Shown here: one piece after another, positions 54,482 through 63,203 of the stretch | How the letters are laid out: each line of letters begins with the position of its first letter | How positions within the stretch are numbered: the first letter of the stretch is position 1 | Assembly: GCA_012959805.1 (NCBI GenBank) | Contig: DUCN01000013.1 | Location: 1 to 64,000 of the forward strand | Direction: 5' to 3' | DNA: 64,000 nucleotides | DNA from: Myxococcales bacterium | GTDB lineage: Bacteria; Myxococcota_A; UBA9160; UBA4427 | The notes under the pieces: generated by a model | What the model was told of the DNA's origin: nothing | Databases searched by the model: none | Seen by the model: the letters and a program-made list of their open reading frames with translations, nothing else | Program-made: the position numbers and the translations under genes

Positions 54482-54667
54482 TCAGAAAACACATCCGACC
54501 ATCGACGACACCTTGACGCGGGCAAGCGCCTTGAGTTTATCTTCGCCGATCTTTGCCATGAGTCGAAGCGGTTCGGGAACGGCGCCGCGCAACTTGTTCG
54601 TGACTTTGAGGATCCGGTCGACGATGAATCCGACTTGTTGGTCCTGGATGCCTGGGATTCTCGACAT
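54482..54667 (-). pseudogene. Carboxymuconolactone decarboxylase (AhpD-like) remnant ending at UGA
   Basis: 61 codons: 'MSRIPGIQDQQVGFIVDRIL', 'LRGAVPEPLRLMAKI', 'DKLKALARVKVSSMVGCVF', then TGA. Relatives read 'VPEPLRxMA', about 25 more residues, then 'LKALAxLKVxxxVGCxFCID' with CxxC (or CxxU in selenoproteins). Here an internal block is missing and the TGA falls exactly at the second Cys/Sec position. The codons after TGA (Tyr-Thr-Arg-His-Pro) do not resemble the family, so an active selenoprotein is unlikely. More likely it is a truncated relic with the break at the redox motif. Confidence 0.6.
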
Positions 54668-54719
54668 GCTGTCTCCCTATGTGACGATGATTGTGGCGAT
54701 CACGGTCTTGGAAATTCTT

Positions 54720-55151
54720 TCACGAATTGGATGCGCGGTCCTCGCGGTAGATCCGGTAGGCAATCAGGGGCACGGCGATGCCGGGGAGATAGACGCCGGG
54801 TAGATCGAGCAGCCAATGGTTATGACCAAGCGCCCCCCGAAGTGTGTCGTATGCATGCACGAGCGCATGAGCGGCAAGGAAGACGCCGCTGATCGCGAGG
54901 AGTGGAAAACGATCGCGCCGAATGAAGAACGCCCATACGAGCGCCGCGCCCGCTGCAAGAAAGGCACCGCCGATATCGCGAACGAAATGCGGATTGAATG
55001 GTCCCGTATCGGGAATGGCGGCGGGCAGATCCGTGTACCAGTGCATCGGCCCGGCGAGCATCCAGAGTGCGTTGGCGATGCTCCCGACGCCAACAAAAAG
55101 GACAAACCAGAGCATGGGGCCCGGGCGATCAGAAGTTGTGGATCGATTCAT
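54720..55151 (-). CDS. Small four-helix membrane protein, function unknown
   Basis: 143 residues with four hydrophobic helices (about 12-30, 57-75, 80-100, 113-132). 'MLWFVLFVGVGSIANALWML' and 'FVRDIGGAFLAAGAALVWAF' suggest a DUF-type inner-membrane protein, but I do not recognise a named family. Conserved-looking polar motifs are 'NPHFVRDIGG' near 51 and 'HALVHAYDTLRG' near 95. Upstream of the AhpD-like remnant and downstream of the PhyH gene, same strand. Confidence 0.7.
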   Translation of the reverse strand: MNRSTTSDRPGPMLWFVLFVGVGSIANALWMLAGPMHWYTDLPAAIPDTGPFNPHFVRDIGGAFLAAGAALVWAFFIRRDRFPLLAISGVFLAAHALVHAYDTLRGALGHNHWLLDLPGVYLPGIAVPLIAYRIYREDRASNS

Positions 55152-55249
55152 TCTTCATGGACTCCGTGTCGTCAGAGTGATCGTGCCGGGCGAGGTGATC
55201 TGAGCCGTGCGATCTCAAGGAGGAGGAATCGGCGCCAAAGGGTTCCCGG

Positions 55250-56080
55250 TTATTTGAGAAGTTGCGCGGTGTCCTCGTAATCGATGAGTCCTAGGCGGCC
55301 ACCGTCTTTTTGGCTGTAGGAGCGGAAGCCGAGAAGCGATTGAACGCGTTCGGGGAGTTTCCTGGCTGTTTCGAGGCTCGTCGTGAGCTGGTGATTTTCT
55401 TCTGAGCGCAGCCAACCGAGCACGAAGCCCGCGTGAAGTCCGACGCGCCATTCGTCCTTCGACGAATTGGGACCGCCGCCGTGGATGATCTTGCCACTGT
55501 AGAGGAGCGCGCTTCCCGCCTTCATGGTCGCGCGATCAGTTTGGTCCGGGCGGGTCGGCGGATTGTGTCCGGGCCAGCGATGACTGCCAAGAGCGACGAC
55601 GGTCGCGCCGTTCTCTTCGGTGAAGTCCGTGAGTGCGAAGAGGGCCGTGATGGTGGTTTCGTGATCCTCACCCACGGCACTTGGCCAGTTGAGCTCATCA
55701 CGATGGAGGGGCTGGGGAGTTTCGTTCGGCCCGATGCAGATTAGCTGTCCCGTGTTCAGGTAATAGTTGTTCGCGCCGAGGTAGTGGTCGCCGAGTTTGG
55801 TATAGAGGGGGTCACAAAGGAGTGTCACCCAGGCCGAGCTCTTCTCGCAGAGTCCCGTAATGCGCTTTGTTTCCACCCCGTGAAAGTTGTCCCAGAAGGG
55901 ATGCTCCGCGCCGGCGGTACCCCGTCTGTGGCGGGCGACCGAGGGCATGAGTTCACGACGGAGGGCTTCGAGGAGATCTGGAGAGATGAAGTCATCCACG
56001 ATCACGCAACCGTCGTCGTTGATGGCGGCCCAGATCTTCGAGGGGGCGCAATTTCGGTTCAAATGGCGGAGTTCGGGCAC
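55250..56080 (-). CDS. Phytanoyl-CoA dioxygenase (PhyH) family protein
   Basis: 276 residues from GTG 56080, with GGAGAG 8 bases upstream; the frame is open further upstream but without a ribosome site. PhyH features: 'INDDGCVIVDDFISPDLLEA' (about 16-35), the iron motif HxD in 'QPLHRDELNW' (about 135-144), 'NGATVVALGSHRWPGH' (about 167-182), and the second iron His in 'IIHGGGPNSSKDEWRVGLHA' (about 207-226). Members hydroxylate lipid-like or natural-product substrates with 2-oxoglutarate and Fe(II). It is divergent from the hydrolase at 56316. Confidence 0.88.
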   Translation of the reverse strand: MPELRHLNRNCAPSKIWAAINDDGCVIVDDFISPDLLEALRRELMPSVARHRRGTAGAEHPFWDNFHGVETKRITGLCEKSSAWVTLLCDPLYTKLGDHYLGANNYYLNTGQLICIGPNETPQPLHRDELNWPSAVGEDHETTITALFALTDFTEENGATVVALGSHRWPGHNPPTRPDQTDRATMKAGSALLYSGKIIHGGGPNSSKDEWRVGLHAGFVLGWLRSEENHQLTTSLETARKLPERVQSLLGFRSYSQKDGGRLGLIDYEDTAQLLK

Positions 56081-56315
56081 GAGCAGGTCTCTCCATCGTT
56101 TTTCACGCTGCCGCAGATCGACCGGGAAGCTACCGCAATTCTGCCGATGGCCGAGCCCGGCAACACCAGATGTGGTGTATTTCGGCGTCAAATATTGTTT
56201 CGGATTGTGAATCTTCTTCCCTTCAAGGGTGGGCGAGCGTATGCTCACCATGGTGGGCTCATCGCTACGCCCCTGCGGGATTGCCGCAGTGCGTCGGTGT
56301 ACGGGGGAAGCGTCA

Positions 56316-57590
56316 ATGACGATTCACGGAGTGGCGGAAGCGCCGTTCTGGCCGGTGGTTCGCGCCTTCGAGCGGCAGCTCGACTCGACGGGCGGTGGAG
56401 CGGCGGTCTGCGTATATCACGAAGGCCGCAAGGTCGTCGATCTCTGGGGCGGCGTCCGCGACGAAGAAGAACGTCCGTGGCGAGAAGACACAATGGCCAT
56501 GTCTTTCTCGACGTCTAAGGGAATCACGTCGACACTTCTGCATATCCTCGCGGATCGTGGCCTGCTGAAGTACGACGACCCGGTCGCCCACTACTGGCCC
56601 GAGTTTGCCCAGGGCGGCAAGGGCGCCATCAGTGTTCGCGACTTGATGACGCATCGCGCCGGACTCTCGAGACTGCGCCCGCTGCTCGATCATGGCGAAC
56701 GAATTCTCGACTGGGACTACATGGTGAAGGCGATGGAACGCGCCGAATCGAAGCCGACCGCCCATAGCGCCTATCACGCTTTGACTTATGGGTGGCTGAC
56801 AGGCGAGCTGATCCAGCGCATTACGGGGAAGAACCTCGAAAAAGTCATTCGCGAAGAATTGGCGGAGCCGTTAGGCCTCGACGGTCTCTATATCGGTGCG
56901 CCGCCAGAGGCCGTCTCGCGGGCGGCACAGCTCTCGGGTCGCCCCGGTTCGAGTCGGCCCGGGCTGATGAGCAAGATCTTTTCCGAGGTCACCGCGGATG
57001 CAGTGACATTCTTCCATCGAATGATCGGCTCGCCCCTCGACATGCGACACATGCTCGATGCCTTGGTGCCTCCCGGCGATGCCGATGCGCTCTGGCACGA
57101 CCGTATCCTCGAAAAACCGGTTCCGGCGGTGAACGGGTTATTTACGGCTCGGTCGCTGGCACGGCTCTATGCGGCCATTGCAGAAGGGGGAACCCTTGAC
57201 GGTACGGAGCTTCTCTCGCCGGAAATGATTCCCGTGATGGGCAGGGTGCACGTCGAAACGCGTGACCGGGTGATTCCCATCAAGATGGGCTGGAGGCTTG
57301 GCTATCACACGGCGTTCACGACACGGGGGTCGCTGGCTTCGGCCTTTGGCCACTTCGGTTTTGGCGGGTCGGGCGCGTGGGCGGATCCGACGAAGCGGCT
57401 TTCGGTGGCGATGGTGAATAACCGTCTTGGCGGGACGCCGTTTGGTGATATGCGGATTGCGTCGATTGGGAGTGCGGTGGTGACGGCGGCGAAGCGTCTT
57501 CCGAAGATATCGGCGGGTGCAGGGCGTTGGAAGTCGGCATCAGCCTATGAAGCGTCGGCCGAGCGATTGCGTTCAGTCGTTCTGTCCTAG
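56316..57590 (+). CDS. EstB-like serine hydrolase (beta-lactamase family)
   Basis: 424 residues, ATG 56316 with GGGGGAAG 5 bases upstream. Class C beta-lactamase/EstB fold: SxxK as 'FSTSKGI' (about 68-74), 'LMTHRAGLSRLRP' (about 112-124) and the Tyr of Y-x-N replaced by 'YHALTYGW' (about 157-164), the form used by cytoplasmic carboxylesterases of this family. 'GHFGFGGSGAWADP' near 360 is the third motif. No signal peptide, so it is an intracellular esterase or lactone hydrolase. An ester product of the upstream monooxygenase would be a plausible substrate, but this is conjecture. A hairpin terminator follows. Confidence 0.88.
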   Translation: MTIHGVAEAPFWPVVRAFERQLDSTGGGAAVCVYHEGRKVVDLWGGVRDEEERPWREDTMAMSFSTSKGITSTLLHILADRGLLKYDDPVAHYWPEFAQGGKGAISVRDLMTHRAGLSRLRPLLDHGERILDWDYMVKAMERAESKPTAHSAYHALTYGWLTGELIQRITGKNLEKVIREELAEPLGLDGLYIGAPPEAVSRAAQLSGRPGSSRPGLMSKIFSEVTADAVTFFHRMIGSPLDMRHMLDALVPPGDADALWHDRILEKPVPAVNGLFTARSLARLYAAIAEGGTLDGTELLSPEMIPVMGRVHVETRDRVIPIKMGWRLGYHTAFTTRGSLASAFGHFGFGGSGAWADPTKRLSVAMVNNRLGGTPFGDMRIASIGSAVVTAAKRLPKISAGAGRWKSASAYEASAERLRSVVLS

Positions 57591-57679
57591 CAATGGCGTG
57601 AGCGCTGGCGTGGCGGTGGACGGTTTTATCGTCGCACCGCAAATGTAACGACTCAGTTGAAGTACCGGTTCTGAAATGC

Positions 57680-57712
57680 AAAGGACGCCCGGATCGAATC
57701 CGGGCGCCCTTT
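57680..57712. terminator. Terminator hairpin, 14 of 15 bp
   Basis: AAAGGACGCCCGGAT and ATCCGGGCGCCCTTT form a stem of 15 positions with one mismatch and a 3-base loop, followed on the plus strand by GGTTTTCT. It lies 90 bases after the EstB-like gene and 40 bases before the end of the convergent small gene, so it may end transcription from both sides. Confidence 0.75.
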
Positions 57713-57751
57713 GGTTTTCTCGGCGTGAACGCCTAGATCAGACCTCAGGTC

Positions 57752-57940
57752 CTAGGCCTTGATGTTCGCGCTCGCTGCCTTTACGGTCTTGACGATTCGG
57801 CCGGCGACCTTGTACGGGTCGGCGTTGCTGGCGGGGCGGCGATCTTCGAGCCATCCCTCCCCCGATCCGTCGTGTATCACCGCATGGAACACGATGCGCA
57901 GGATTTTCTCTGTACTTCGAACATTCTTTGCGGTCGCCAT
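57752..57940 (-). CDS. Small conserved-looking protein, unknown function
   Basis: 62 residues from ATG 57940: 'MATAKNVRSTEKILRIVFHA', then 'VIHDGSGEGWLEDRRPASN' and 'PYKVAGRIVKTVKAASANIKA'. Basic ends and an acidic middle, no helix-turn-helix and no membrane segment. No clear Shine-Dalgarno. A longer frame reaches 58039 but its first part has odd composition. I do not recognise a family. The frame ends close to a bidirectional-looking terminator, which supports a real gene. Confidence 0.5.
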   Translation of the reverse strand: MATAKNVRSTEKILRIVFHAVIHDGSGEGWLEDRRPASNADPYKVAGRIVKTVKAASANIKA

Positions 57941-58063
57941 GCGAAAAGGCACGGTTGCGGAAAACTTCAAGCGAAGATGGTCGAATGGCAGCGGTGGGAG
58001 AGCGGTAGGATTCGCCGCCCGGGACACCGGGCTCATCAATCGACTGTCCTTTTCAGCAGTCTA

Positions 58064-59248
58064 CTAGATCTCCAATTGCCCACCGCCCGCTCCTCCGCGA
58101 ACACCTGATCGAATCCAACTCATCATCTCGTGTACATGTTTGATCACGAAATCGGGGTCCTCGTAGGGGAACATGTGCCCCGTACCTTCTGGGGCGTGCG
58201 CTAGCTCGCCCTGCGCAGACAGGCGAACGTATTCCTGGGGCGATAAGGCGAGGCCGTCGAAGAGATTGCCGATCTGCCGCTCGCTGAAACGGAGCTCGGA
58301 AGCGAGTTGTTCACGTAGCGCGTCGTGCGATTCGGGCGCGATGATCTCGCGCAGTGGAATATCGCCTAACGCACCTTCGCCGACTACGAGGTCGAAGGGA
58401 GACTGCGCTGCGGTCCAGAGTGCTGAGCTGCTGCTCAAATGCGTTCGCGGTCGGGCGTGTTCGAGTCGAATCTGGTCCTCCATTCCCGCGAACTCCTTGG
58501 TGACGCCGAGTTCCATGGCTCCCTGATCCATGGCACGACGGCGCCAGCCGAGTCCGAATAGGCAGGCCAGTGCGGCCTTTCGAGCTGCCGACCGGATTGG
58601 GCCAAAAGACATGTTTCCGGCGTAGGTCAAATTCCAAGGTGGAGTCGCATCGAGTAGGAGCACGCCGGAGACGAGTTCCGGATGCATGTGCGCAAAATTG
58701 GCGGAAAATAGACCACCAAAGGAGTGGCCGACCATGAGGAAGCGCCCTTTCTCGCCGGCGCTTTGTAGTAAGCGGAAGAGTTCGTCGGCTTCGCGGGGAA
58801 TGGTTCGAGGAAAGGGGCCGGCTTGACTCCATCCACTTCCTGCACGATCAAAGAGAATTGATCGCGTCTCCTCTTTCATTCGGCGATGTAGATGATGCAT
58901 GAGCAGGCCCTGACCATGACCGCCGGCAACCCAGATGATCGGCACGCCATCGCCGGCCTCGCCTTCGGCGAGGATGTGCATCTCGAAGCTGCCGACACTA
59001 ATCATTTGGCCTGGCGGAGGCAATCTCTTCGCCGAACGCCTCACGCGAAACAAGTGATAGAGCGCACCCGCCGATAGAATGCACCCGGTGACCGCGATTA
59101 GGCCGCCGAACGCGATCGTGCCCCAATGATCTCCAGTTTGAAACGTCACCATCCCGAAGCCTGCGACTAACAGTCCGACGAGGAGACCCGCCCAATCTAG
59201 ACTGAAAAATGCACATAGAATCCCTTTGTAGCGCCCCGGGTGGGTCAT
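58064..59248 (-). CDS. Alpha/beta hydrolase with N-terminal membrane anchor
   Basis: 394 residues. Two hydrophobic helices at about 15-35 and 45-65 precede a soluble alpha/beta hydrolase: 'IIWVAGGHGQGLLMHHLHRR', 'SILFDRAGSGWSQ' (about 130-142), the nucleophile elbow GHSFGG (about 175-180) and a C-terminal His in 'GTGHMFPYEDPD' (about 370). Its start overlaps the PAP2 stop (ATGA). The anchored position suggests a lipid or membrane-derived substrate, and PAP2 next to it fits phospholipid turnover, but this is inference. Confidence 0.86.
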   Translation of the reverse strand: MTHPGRYKGILCAFFSLDWAGLLVGLLVAGFGMVTFQTGDHWGTIAFGGLIAVTGCILSAGALYHLFRVRRSAKRLPPPGQMISVGSFEMHILAEGEAGDGVPIIWVAGGHGQGLLMHHLHRRMKEETRSILFDRAGSGWSQAGPFPRTIPREADELFRLLQSAGEKGRFLMVGHSFGGLFSANFAHMHPELVSGVLLLDATPPWNLTYAGNMSFGPIRSAARKAALACLFGLGWRRRAMDQGAMELGVTKEFAGMEDQIRLEHARPRTHLSSSSALWTAAQSPFDLVVGEGALGDIPLREIIAPESHDALREQLASELRFSERQIGNLFDGLALSPQEYVRLSAQGELAHAPEGTGHMFPYEDPDFVIKHVHEMMSWIRSGVRGGAGGGQLEI

Positions 59249-60159
59249 TGGAATTTCCCCTGGTTCGAATTGTCATTTCGTTGAAGACGAGAGTGCCAGA
59301 AAGCAAACGCCAAGAAGGCGGCGCCCGACGAAAATAGGACGTCCGAGGCGTAATGGGCGCCGGCAACGACACGGCCGGTCGCCACTCCGAGTCCCCAGCC
59401 GGCGACGACCACGGCAATGAGTATTCGCAGGCCGTGACTGCGTGGGCCAGGCAAGAGGACCAGCGGCAAGAGTACCCAGCCGAGGGCCGCGTGTCCGGAC
59501 GGGAACGAGCTGGCGTCCGTCACGCCCTGCGGTAGGTACCAGGGCGAAAAATTCGCAAAGCTTGCATCCAGGTCGCGAAAGCGAACACGCCCCCAGAGAG
59601 GTTTGATCGTCTGAACGAAGATCAGCACGTTGACGACGGCGATGCCGACCGTGATTCGGGCATAACGACTAATCCTGTCGCTAAAGCGATAGGTTCGCGT
59701 TGCGACATGGAGGACCAGTAGCGAGACCGCCAGGCCTAGCCAGAACCATTGGCCGAATTCTGCAAACCAGTCGAAACTGCCAACGAGCGCGCTGTAGAAC
59801 AGCGCGCTGGCGTAGTATCCGATCAGCGAAGTCATCGCGATCATGAAGATCCAGATGGGAATCTCGAGGGCGAGGCGGCGGCGCGCATGATTGGTGTGAA
59901 TCACGAAGAGCGCAAAGACGATGGCTGCGAGCCCAGGGATCTCTCCGTAGCTTTCGGTCAGAATCCCGAAGCGCGACTCGTCATCGACTACCGCTTGCGA
60001 AATGGACAGATCGCTGAAGGCAAAGAAGATGGCGAGTCCCGTCCATATCGAGGCAAGGGCGATCAGCCCAATTCTGGGTATCTGATTGCTATTGCGGCGT
60101 GAATACAAGTTCGAGTTGGATTCGGGCCGGTCCCTGTCCGATCGTGTGCTTTCGCTCAT
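59245..60159 (-). CDS. PAP2-family phosphatase, membrane
   Basis: 304 residues with about six hydrophobic helices. The PAP2 triad is present: 'KPLWGRVRFRD' (motif 1, about 185-195), 'FPSGHAALGW' (motif 2, about 218-227) and 'GRVVAGAHYASDVL' (motif 3, about 262-275). Such enzymes remove phosphate from undecaprenyl-PP, phosphatidic acid or lipid A using a His nucleophile on the periplasmic side. It overlaps the next gene by ATGA and its own start overlaps the stop of the decayed hydrolase upstream. Confidence 0.9.
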   Translation of the reverse strand: MSESTRSDRDRPESNSNLYSRRNSNQIPRIGLIALASIWTGLAIFFAFSDLSISQAVVDDESRFGILTESYGEIPGLAAIVFALFVIHTNHARRRLALEIPIWIFMIAMTSLIGYYASALFYSALVGSFDWFAEFGQWFWLGLAVSLLVLHVATRTYRFSDRISRYARITVGIAVVNVLIFVQTIKPLWGRVRFRDLDASFANFSPWYLPQGVTDASSFPSGHAALGWVLLPLVLLPGPRSHGLRILIAVVVAGWGLGVATGRVVAGAHYASDVLFSSGAAFLAFAFWHSRLQRNDNSNQGKFQ

Positions 60160-61034
60160 GCGTGTTCCCTCCGGAGGAAGCTTCCAAAATAGTTAGTCGA
60201 GAGCACGATCGAGCTCGGTTTACGAGAGTCTTCGATGAAGCCTGTGGGCACGTGAAGCGGTTCAGGCAAATCCGCGCACGAGAAGATGCCTGCCTGCGCC
60301 CGCATGTTGTCCGGGACCAGTTTGGGAGAGTCGATTGGCTCTGTGAGTTTCATATTGGCGGCGGCGCGATTGCCTCGTCGTGTCATAGCCCGGATTTCGG
60401 ATACGGCGAGTCGCATTTCAAGCGGGTCCAACAAGTGCTCTTCCAGGAATGCGGCGTAGGGTTGGCCGAAGGCGCGCTCAACCGCACGCGCCTCTGCATG
60501 AAAGCCCAGACTGGCGTAGTGGAATCGCTCCCGAAATTCGTAAGCTTTTCGAATGAAACGATTGCGACTCAGGGTCTCGGTTCCTGAGAGATTGGCGCGG
60601 GGCAGGTAGTTGCTGGGGGCTTGATTGCCGAGCGCCGCGCGATCGGAATGCCGTTCGCGGATCGTGCGGTGTTTGGCAACCCAGGGATCAGTACACTCGA
60701 GTTCGGGGACTTGGGTCTGGAGCGGATCCTCCAGACAGAGCTTTCCGGATCCGCCGAGTAGTGCGACCGCCGCCGGGACATACCTTCTCCAACACACTGC
60801 GACGTCGAAACTGGTACGCGTCGTAGTAGGCTCCTTCGAGTTCGAGCGCTGGATGCCCCAATCGTTAACATGCGACCCTTCAACTCCTACCACAGCGACA
60901 GCGGCAGCCAGGATTTCGTGGTGATCGATTTCTGTCTCGGTCCGTTCATTCCAGACTGACGACAGCTGAGAGTGCGAGAACTTCACATCAACTCCGGGTG
61001 GCGACCAGGTGGAGGGCGGGATATTTACTTTCAT
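60156..61034 (-). pseudogene. Decayed beta-lactamase-family serine hydrolase
   Basis: One open frame of 292 codons, but only the part from about residue 75 is protein-like: 'AAVALLGGSGKLCLEDPLQT', 'PSNYLPRANLS', 'FHYASLGFHAEARAVERAFG' and 'YAAFLEEHLLDPLEM', typical of serine hydrolases of the class C beta-lactamase fold. The SxxK region reads 'FDVAVCWRRYVP' where 'xSVSKxxT' is expected, the usual 'SHRAGL' reads 'SDRAALG', and the first ~70 residues match nothing. So the nucleophile is gone. It is still coupled (ATGA) to the PAP2 gene, and its reading frame may persist for that reason. Confidence 0.65.
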
Positions 61035-61055
61035 ACATTCACAATTGATTGTATG
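61032..61055 (+). promoter_or_regulatory. 24-base operator-like palindrome
   Basis: Half-sites CATACAtTCA and TGAtTGTATG face each other across CAAT: 9 of 10 positions in each arm pair. It lies 26 bases upstream of the S9 peptidase start and at the 5' end of the divergent hydrolase remnant. The AT-rich, symmetric form is that of a TetR-type or similar dimeric-repressor operator. A possible -10 (TATGTT) overlaps its right arm. Confidence 0.55.
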
Positions 61056-61081
61056 TTACTTCCTTCGATAGGAGAATCGCA

Positions 61082-63097
61082 ATGAAAACGGCCGTCGCCG
61101 ACTCGGATCTGATTTCTCTAGACAGACTCTTTTCCGCCCAGAGCTACGACGCTCTCCAGATCAGCCCGGACGGCTCGATGGTCAGCTATATCGGGCCCCT
61201 CGATGGCGTGCCGAATATCTTCGTGGCGCCCGTCGCTGATATGGAGGCTGCCCGGCCTGTCACTGATCACAAAGGCCGAGGAATCCAGTCTCGCGATGTC
61301 AGTGGGAACGTCTTATACCGCTGGACCGCGTGCGGCAAATTCCTCGTGTATCCCCGGGACCGGGATGGCGACGAACGCTGGCAACTCTATCGAATCGACG
61401 TGGCGACGGGCGAAAGTCTGAACCTGACCCCCTTTGACGGTGCCCGCGCCGAGCTGCTGGTGAGCAGCGGTAAGCGGCCGGACGAGATCCTGGTCTCGAT
61501 CGACGATCGTCAGGCTGGTGTTGGTGATCTGTATCGAATAGATCTCTTGTCGGGTGAGAGAACGCTCGTCGAAGAGAATCCCGGCTTCGTCGGCTATCTG
61601 GCTGATGCCGAACTGCGGCCGAGGGTCGCGGCGGCGTTAGGCGAGGCAGGTCGCATCGCGCTGCTGAAGTCGTCGGGCGACGGAGACTGGGCTCCCCTGG
61701 TCGAGATCCCCGCAAAGGATGTTTCGGCTTTCCTGGCCTCGATCGATCAGAAGATCGTCCGGATCGATGAAAAAGGGGAAGCGCTCTTCCTCTACGACAG
61801 CTGCGATCGCGATACGGCGGCACTCGTCCGAATCGAACTCGAATCGGGACAGAAAACGATGATCGCGTCGGATGAACGGGTAGATATCGGCGGAGTTCTC
61901 TATCACCTGACGGATGGACGCCCCCAGGCCTATGCGACCGTATGGAAGCGCCGTCGTTGGAATGTGCTCGACGAGGCGATTCGCGAGGACCTGGATTTTC
62001 TGACTGGCGCCCTCGACGGTGATCTCGATATTCTCAGCCGCTCCCGAGATGATGGATCATGGATCGTGAAATACACACTCTCGCACGAACCAGAGACGTT
62101 TCATCTCTACGACCGGTCTGCGCGAACGCTGCGCAAGCTGATGACGGGAACACCGGAGCTCGAAGGCGTCGAGATGGCTCCGATGCATCCGGTGGTGATC
62201 CCGTCGCGGGATGGATTCGATCTGGTGTCCTACGTAACCCTGCCGCTGGGCAGCGATCCGGATGCGACTGGTAGGCCGGACAAGCCCGTTCCCCTCGTAC
62301 TGCTCGTTCATGGTGGGCCGGGCGACGAGCGCGCAATCTATGCCTATGCCCCATTCTTGCAGTGGCTTTCGAGTCGGGGGTATGGCTCGCTCTATGTGAA
62401 CTTCCGTGGCTCTCCGGGTTTCGGAAAGCGTTTTATGAATGCGGCTGTTCGCGAGTGGGGCGGTGCCATGCATGACGATTTGATCGACCAGGTCGAATGG
62501 GCCATCGCCGAGGGGATTACATCAAGGGACCGCGTTGCCATCCTGGGAGGCAGTTATGGAGGCTATGCGGCGCTCGTCGGAATGACGATGACGCCTGATG
62601 TATTCGCCTGCGGCATCGATCTCGTCGGCCCCTCCAGCATCGAGAAGCCGATGCCTCATTGGACGGAAGAGGGCATGGCGCAATCGATGGGAGACCCTCG
62701 AACGCCAGAGGGACGGGAATTGCTCGCGGCGAGGTCGCCCACCAACTTCGCCGATCAGATCCAGCATCCAATCTTGATCGGGCAAGGGGCGAACGATTCG
62801 CGTGTTCCACAGGATCAATCGGATCAGATGGTCGAAATCATGACGGGGCAAGGTGCGGAGGTCGTTTATGCACTGTACCCCGACGAGGGGCACGGACTGA
62901 ACCGACACGAGAACAATCGCTCGTTCTGGGCGATTGCTGAGATCTTTCTCGCCCGCTGCCTGGGTGGGCGTTATCGACCGCTGGCGGATGAACTCGAGGG
63001 GTCGAGTCTCGAGGTGCCGGTCGGGGTCGAGCACATCCCGGGGCTCGCTGAAGCGCTCGAACGGCGAACGGCCACGGTGGACTCGGCCACGAAATAG
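61082..63097 (+). CDS. S9-family peptidase (prolyl oligopeptidase type)
   Basis: 671 residues from ATG 61082, GGAGA 6 bases upstream. The N-terminal ~400 residues form a beta-propeller ('SYDALQISPDGSMVSYIGPL', 'DGDERWQLYRIDVATGE'). The C-terminal alpha/beta hydrolase domain has the nucleophile 'GGSYGGYAAL' (Ser about 492), Asp in 'GANDSRVPQDQ' (about 570) and His in 'PDEGHGLNRHEN' (about 604). Architecture of acylaminoacyl-peptidase and dipeptidyl-peptidase IV-like enzymes, which cleave short peptides. No signal peptide, so it is cytoplasmic. The 24-base palindrome just upstream implies dedicated regulation, and the adjacent M19 dipeptidase fits peptide use. Confidence 0.92.
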   Translation: MKTAVADSDLISLDRLFSAQSYDALQISPDGSMVSYIGPLDGVPNIFVAPVADMEAARPVTDHKGRGIQSRDVSGNVLYRWTACGKFLVYPRDRDGDERWQLYRIDVATGESLNLTPFDGARAELLVSSGKRPDEILVSIDDRQAGVGDLYRIDLLSGERTLVEENPGFVGYLADAELRPRVAAALGEAGRIALLKSSGDGDWAPLVEIPAKDVSAFLASIDQKIVRIDEKGEALFLYDSCDRDTAALVRIELESGQKTMIASDERVDIGGVLYHLTDGRPQAYATVWKRRRWNVLDEAIREDLDFLTGALDGDLDILSRSRDDGSWIVKYTLSHEPETFHLYDRSARTLRKLMTGTPELEGVEMAPMHPVVIPSRDGFDLVSYVTLPLGSDPDATGRPDKPVPLVLLVHGGPGDERAIYAYAPFLQWLSSRGYGSLYVNFRGSPGFGKRFMNAAVREWGGAMHDDLIDQVEWAIAEGITSRDRVAILGGSYGGYAALVGMTMTPDVFACGIDLVGPSSIEKPMPHWTEEGMAQSMGDPRTPEGRELLAARSPTNFADQIQHPILIGQGANDSRVPQDQSDQMVEIMTGQGAEVVYALYPDEGHGLNRHENNRSFWAIAEIFLARCLGGRYRPLADELEGSSLEVPVGVEHIPGLAEALERRTATVDSATK

Positions 63098-63203
63098 CGC
63101 GTGTTAGGTTTCTTCAAGCGGATAAGGATCTTGCTTTCGTCGGGGCCGTGCCATCTGCGATGAAACTGGGTTGGTATCGATCACGCGAAAATCTGATTCG
63201 CGT

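Noticed and set aside
54421..54482. Selenocysteine read-through of the AhpD-like frame
   Set aside because: The codons after TGA do not match the family (Tyr-Thr-Arg-His-Pro instead of Ile-Asp) and an internal block is missing, so the remnant is unlikely to make a selenoprotein now.
57680..57712. A second tRNA, suggested by a TCGAATCC string
   Set aside because: The string is the loop of a 15-position terminator stem; no cloverleaf can be formed around it.
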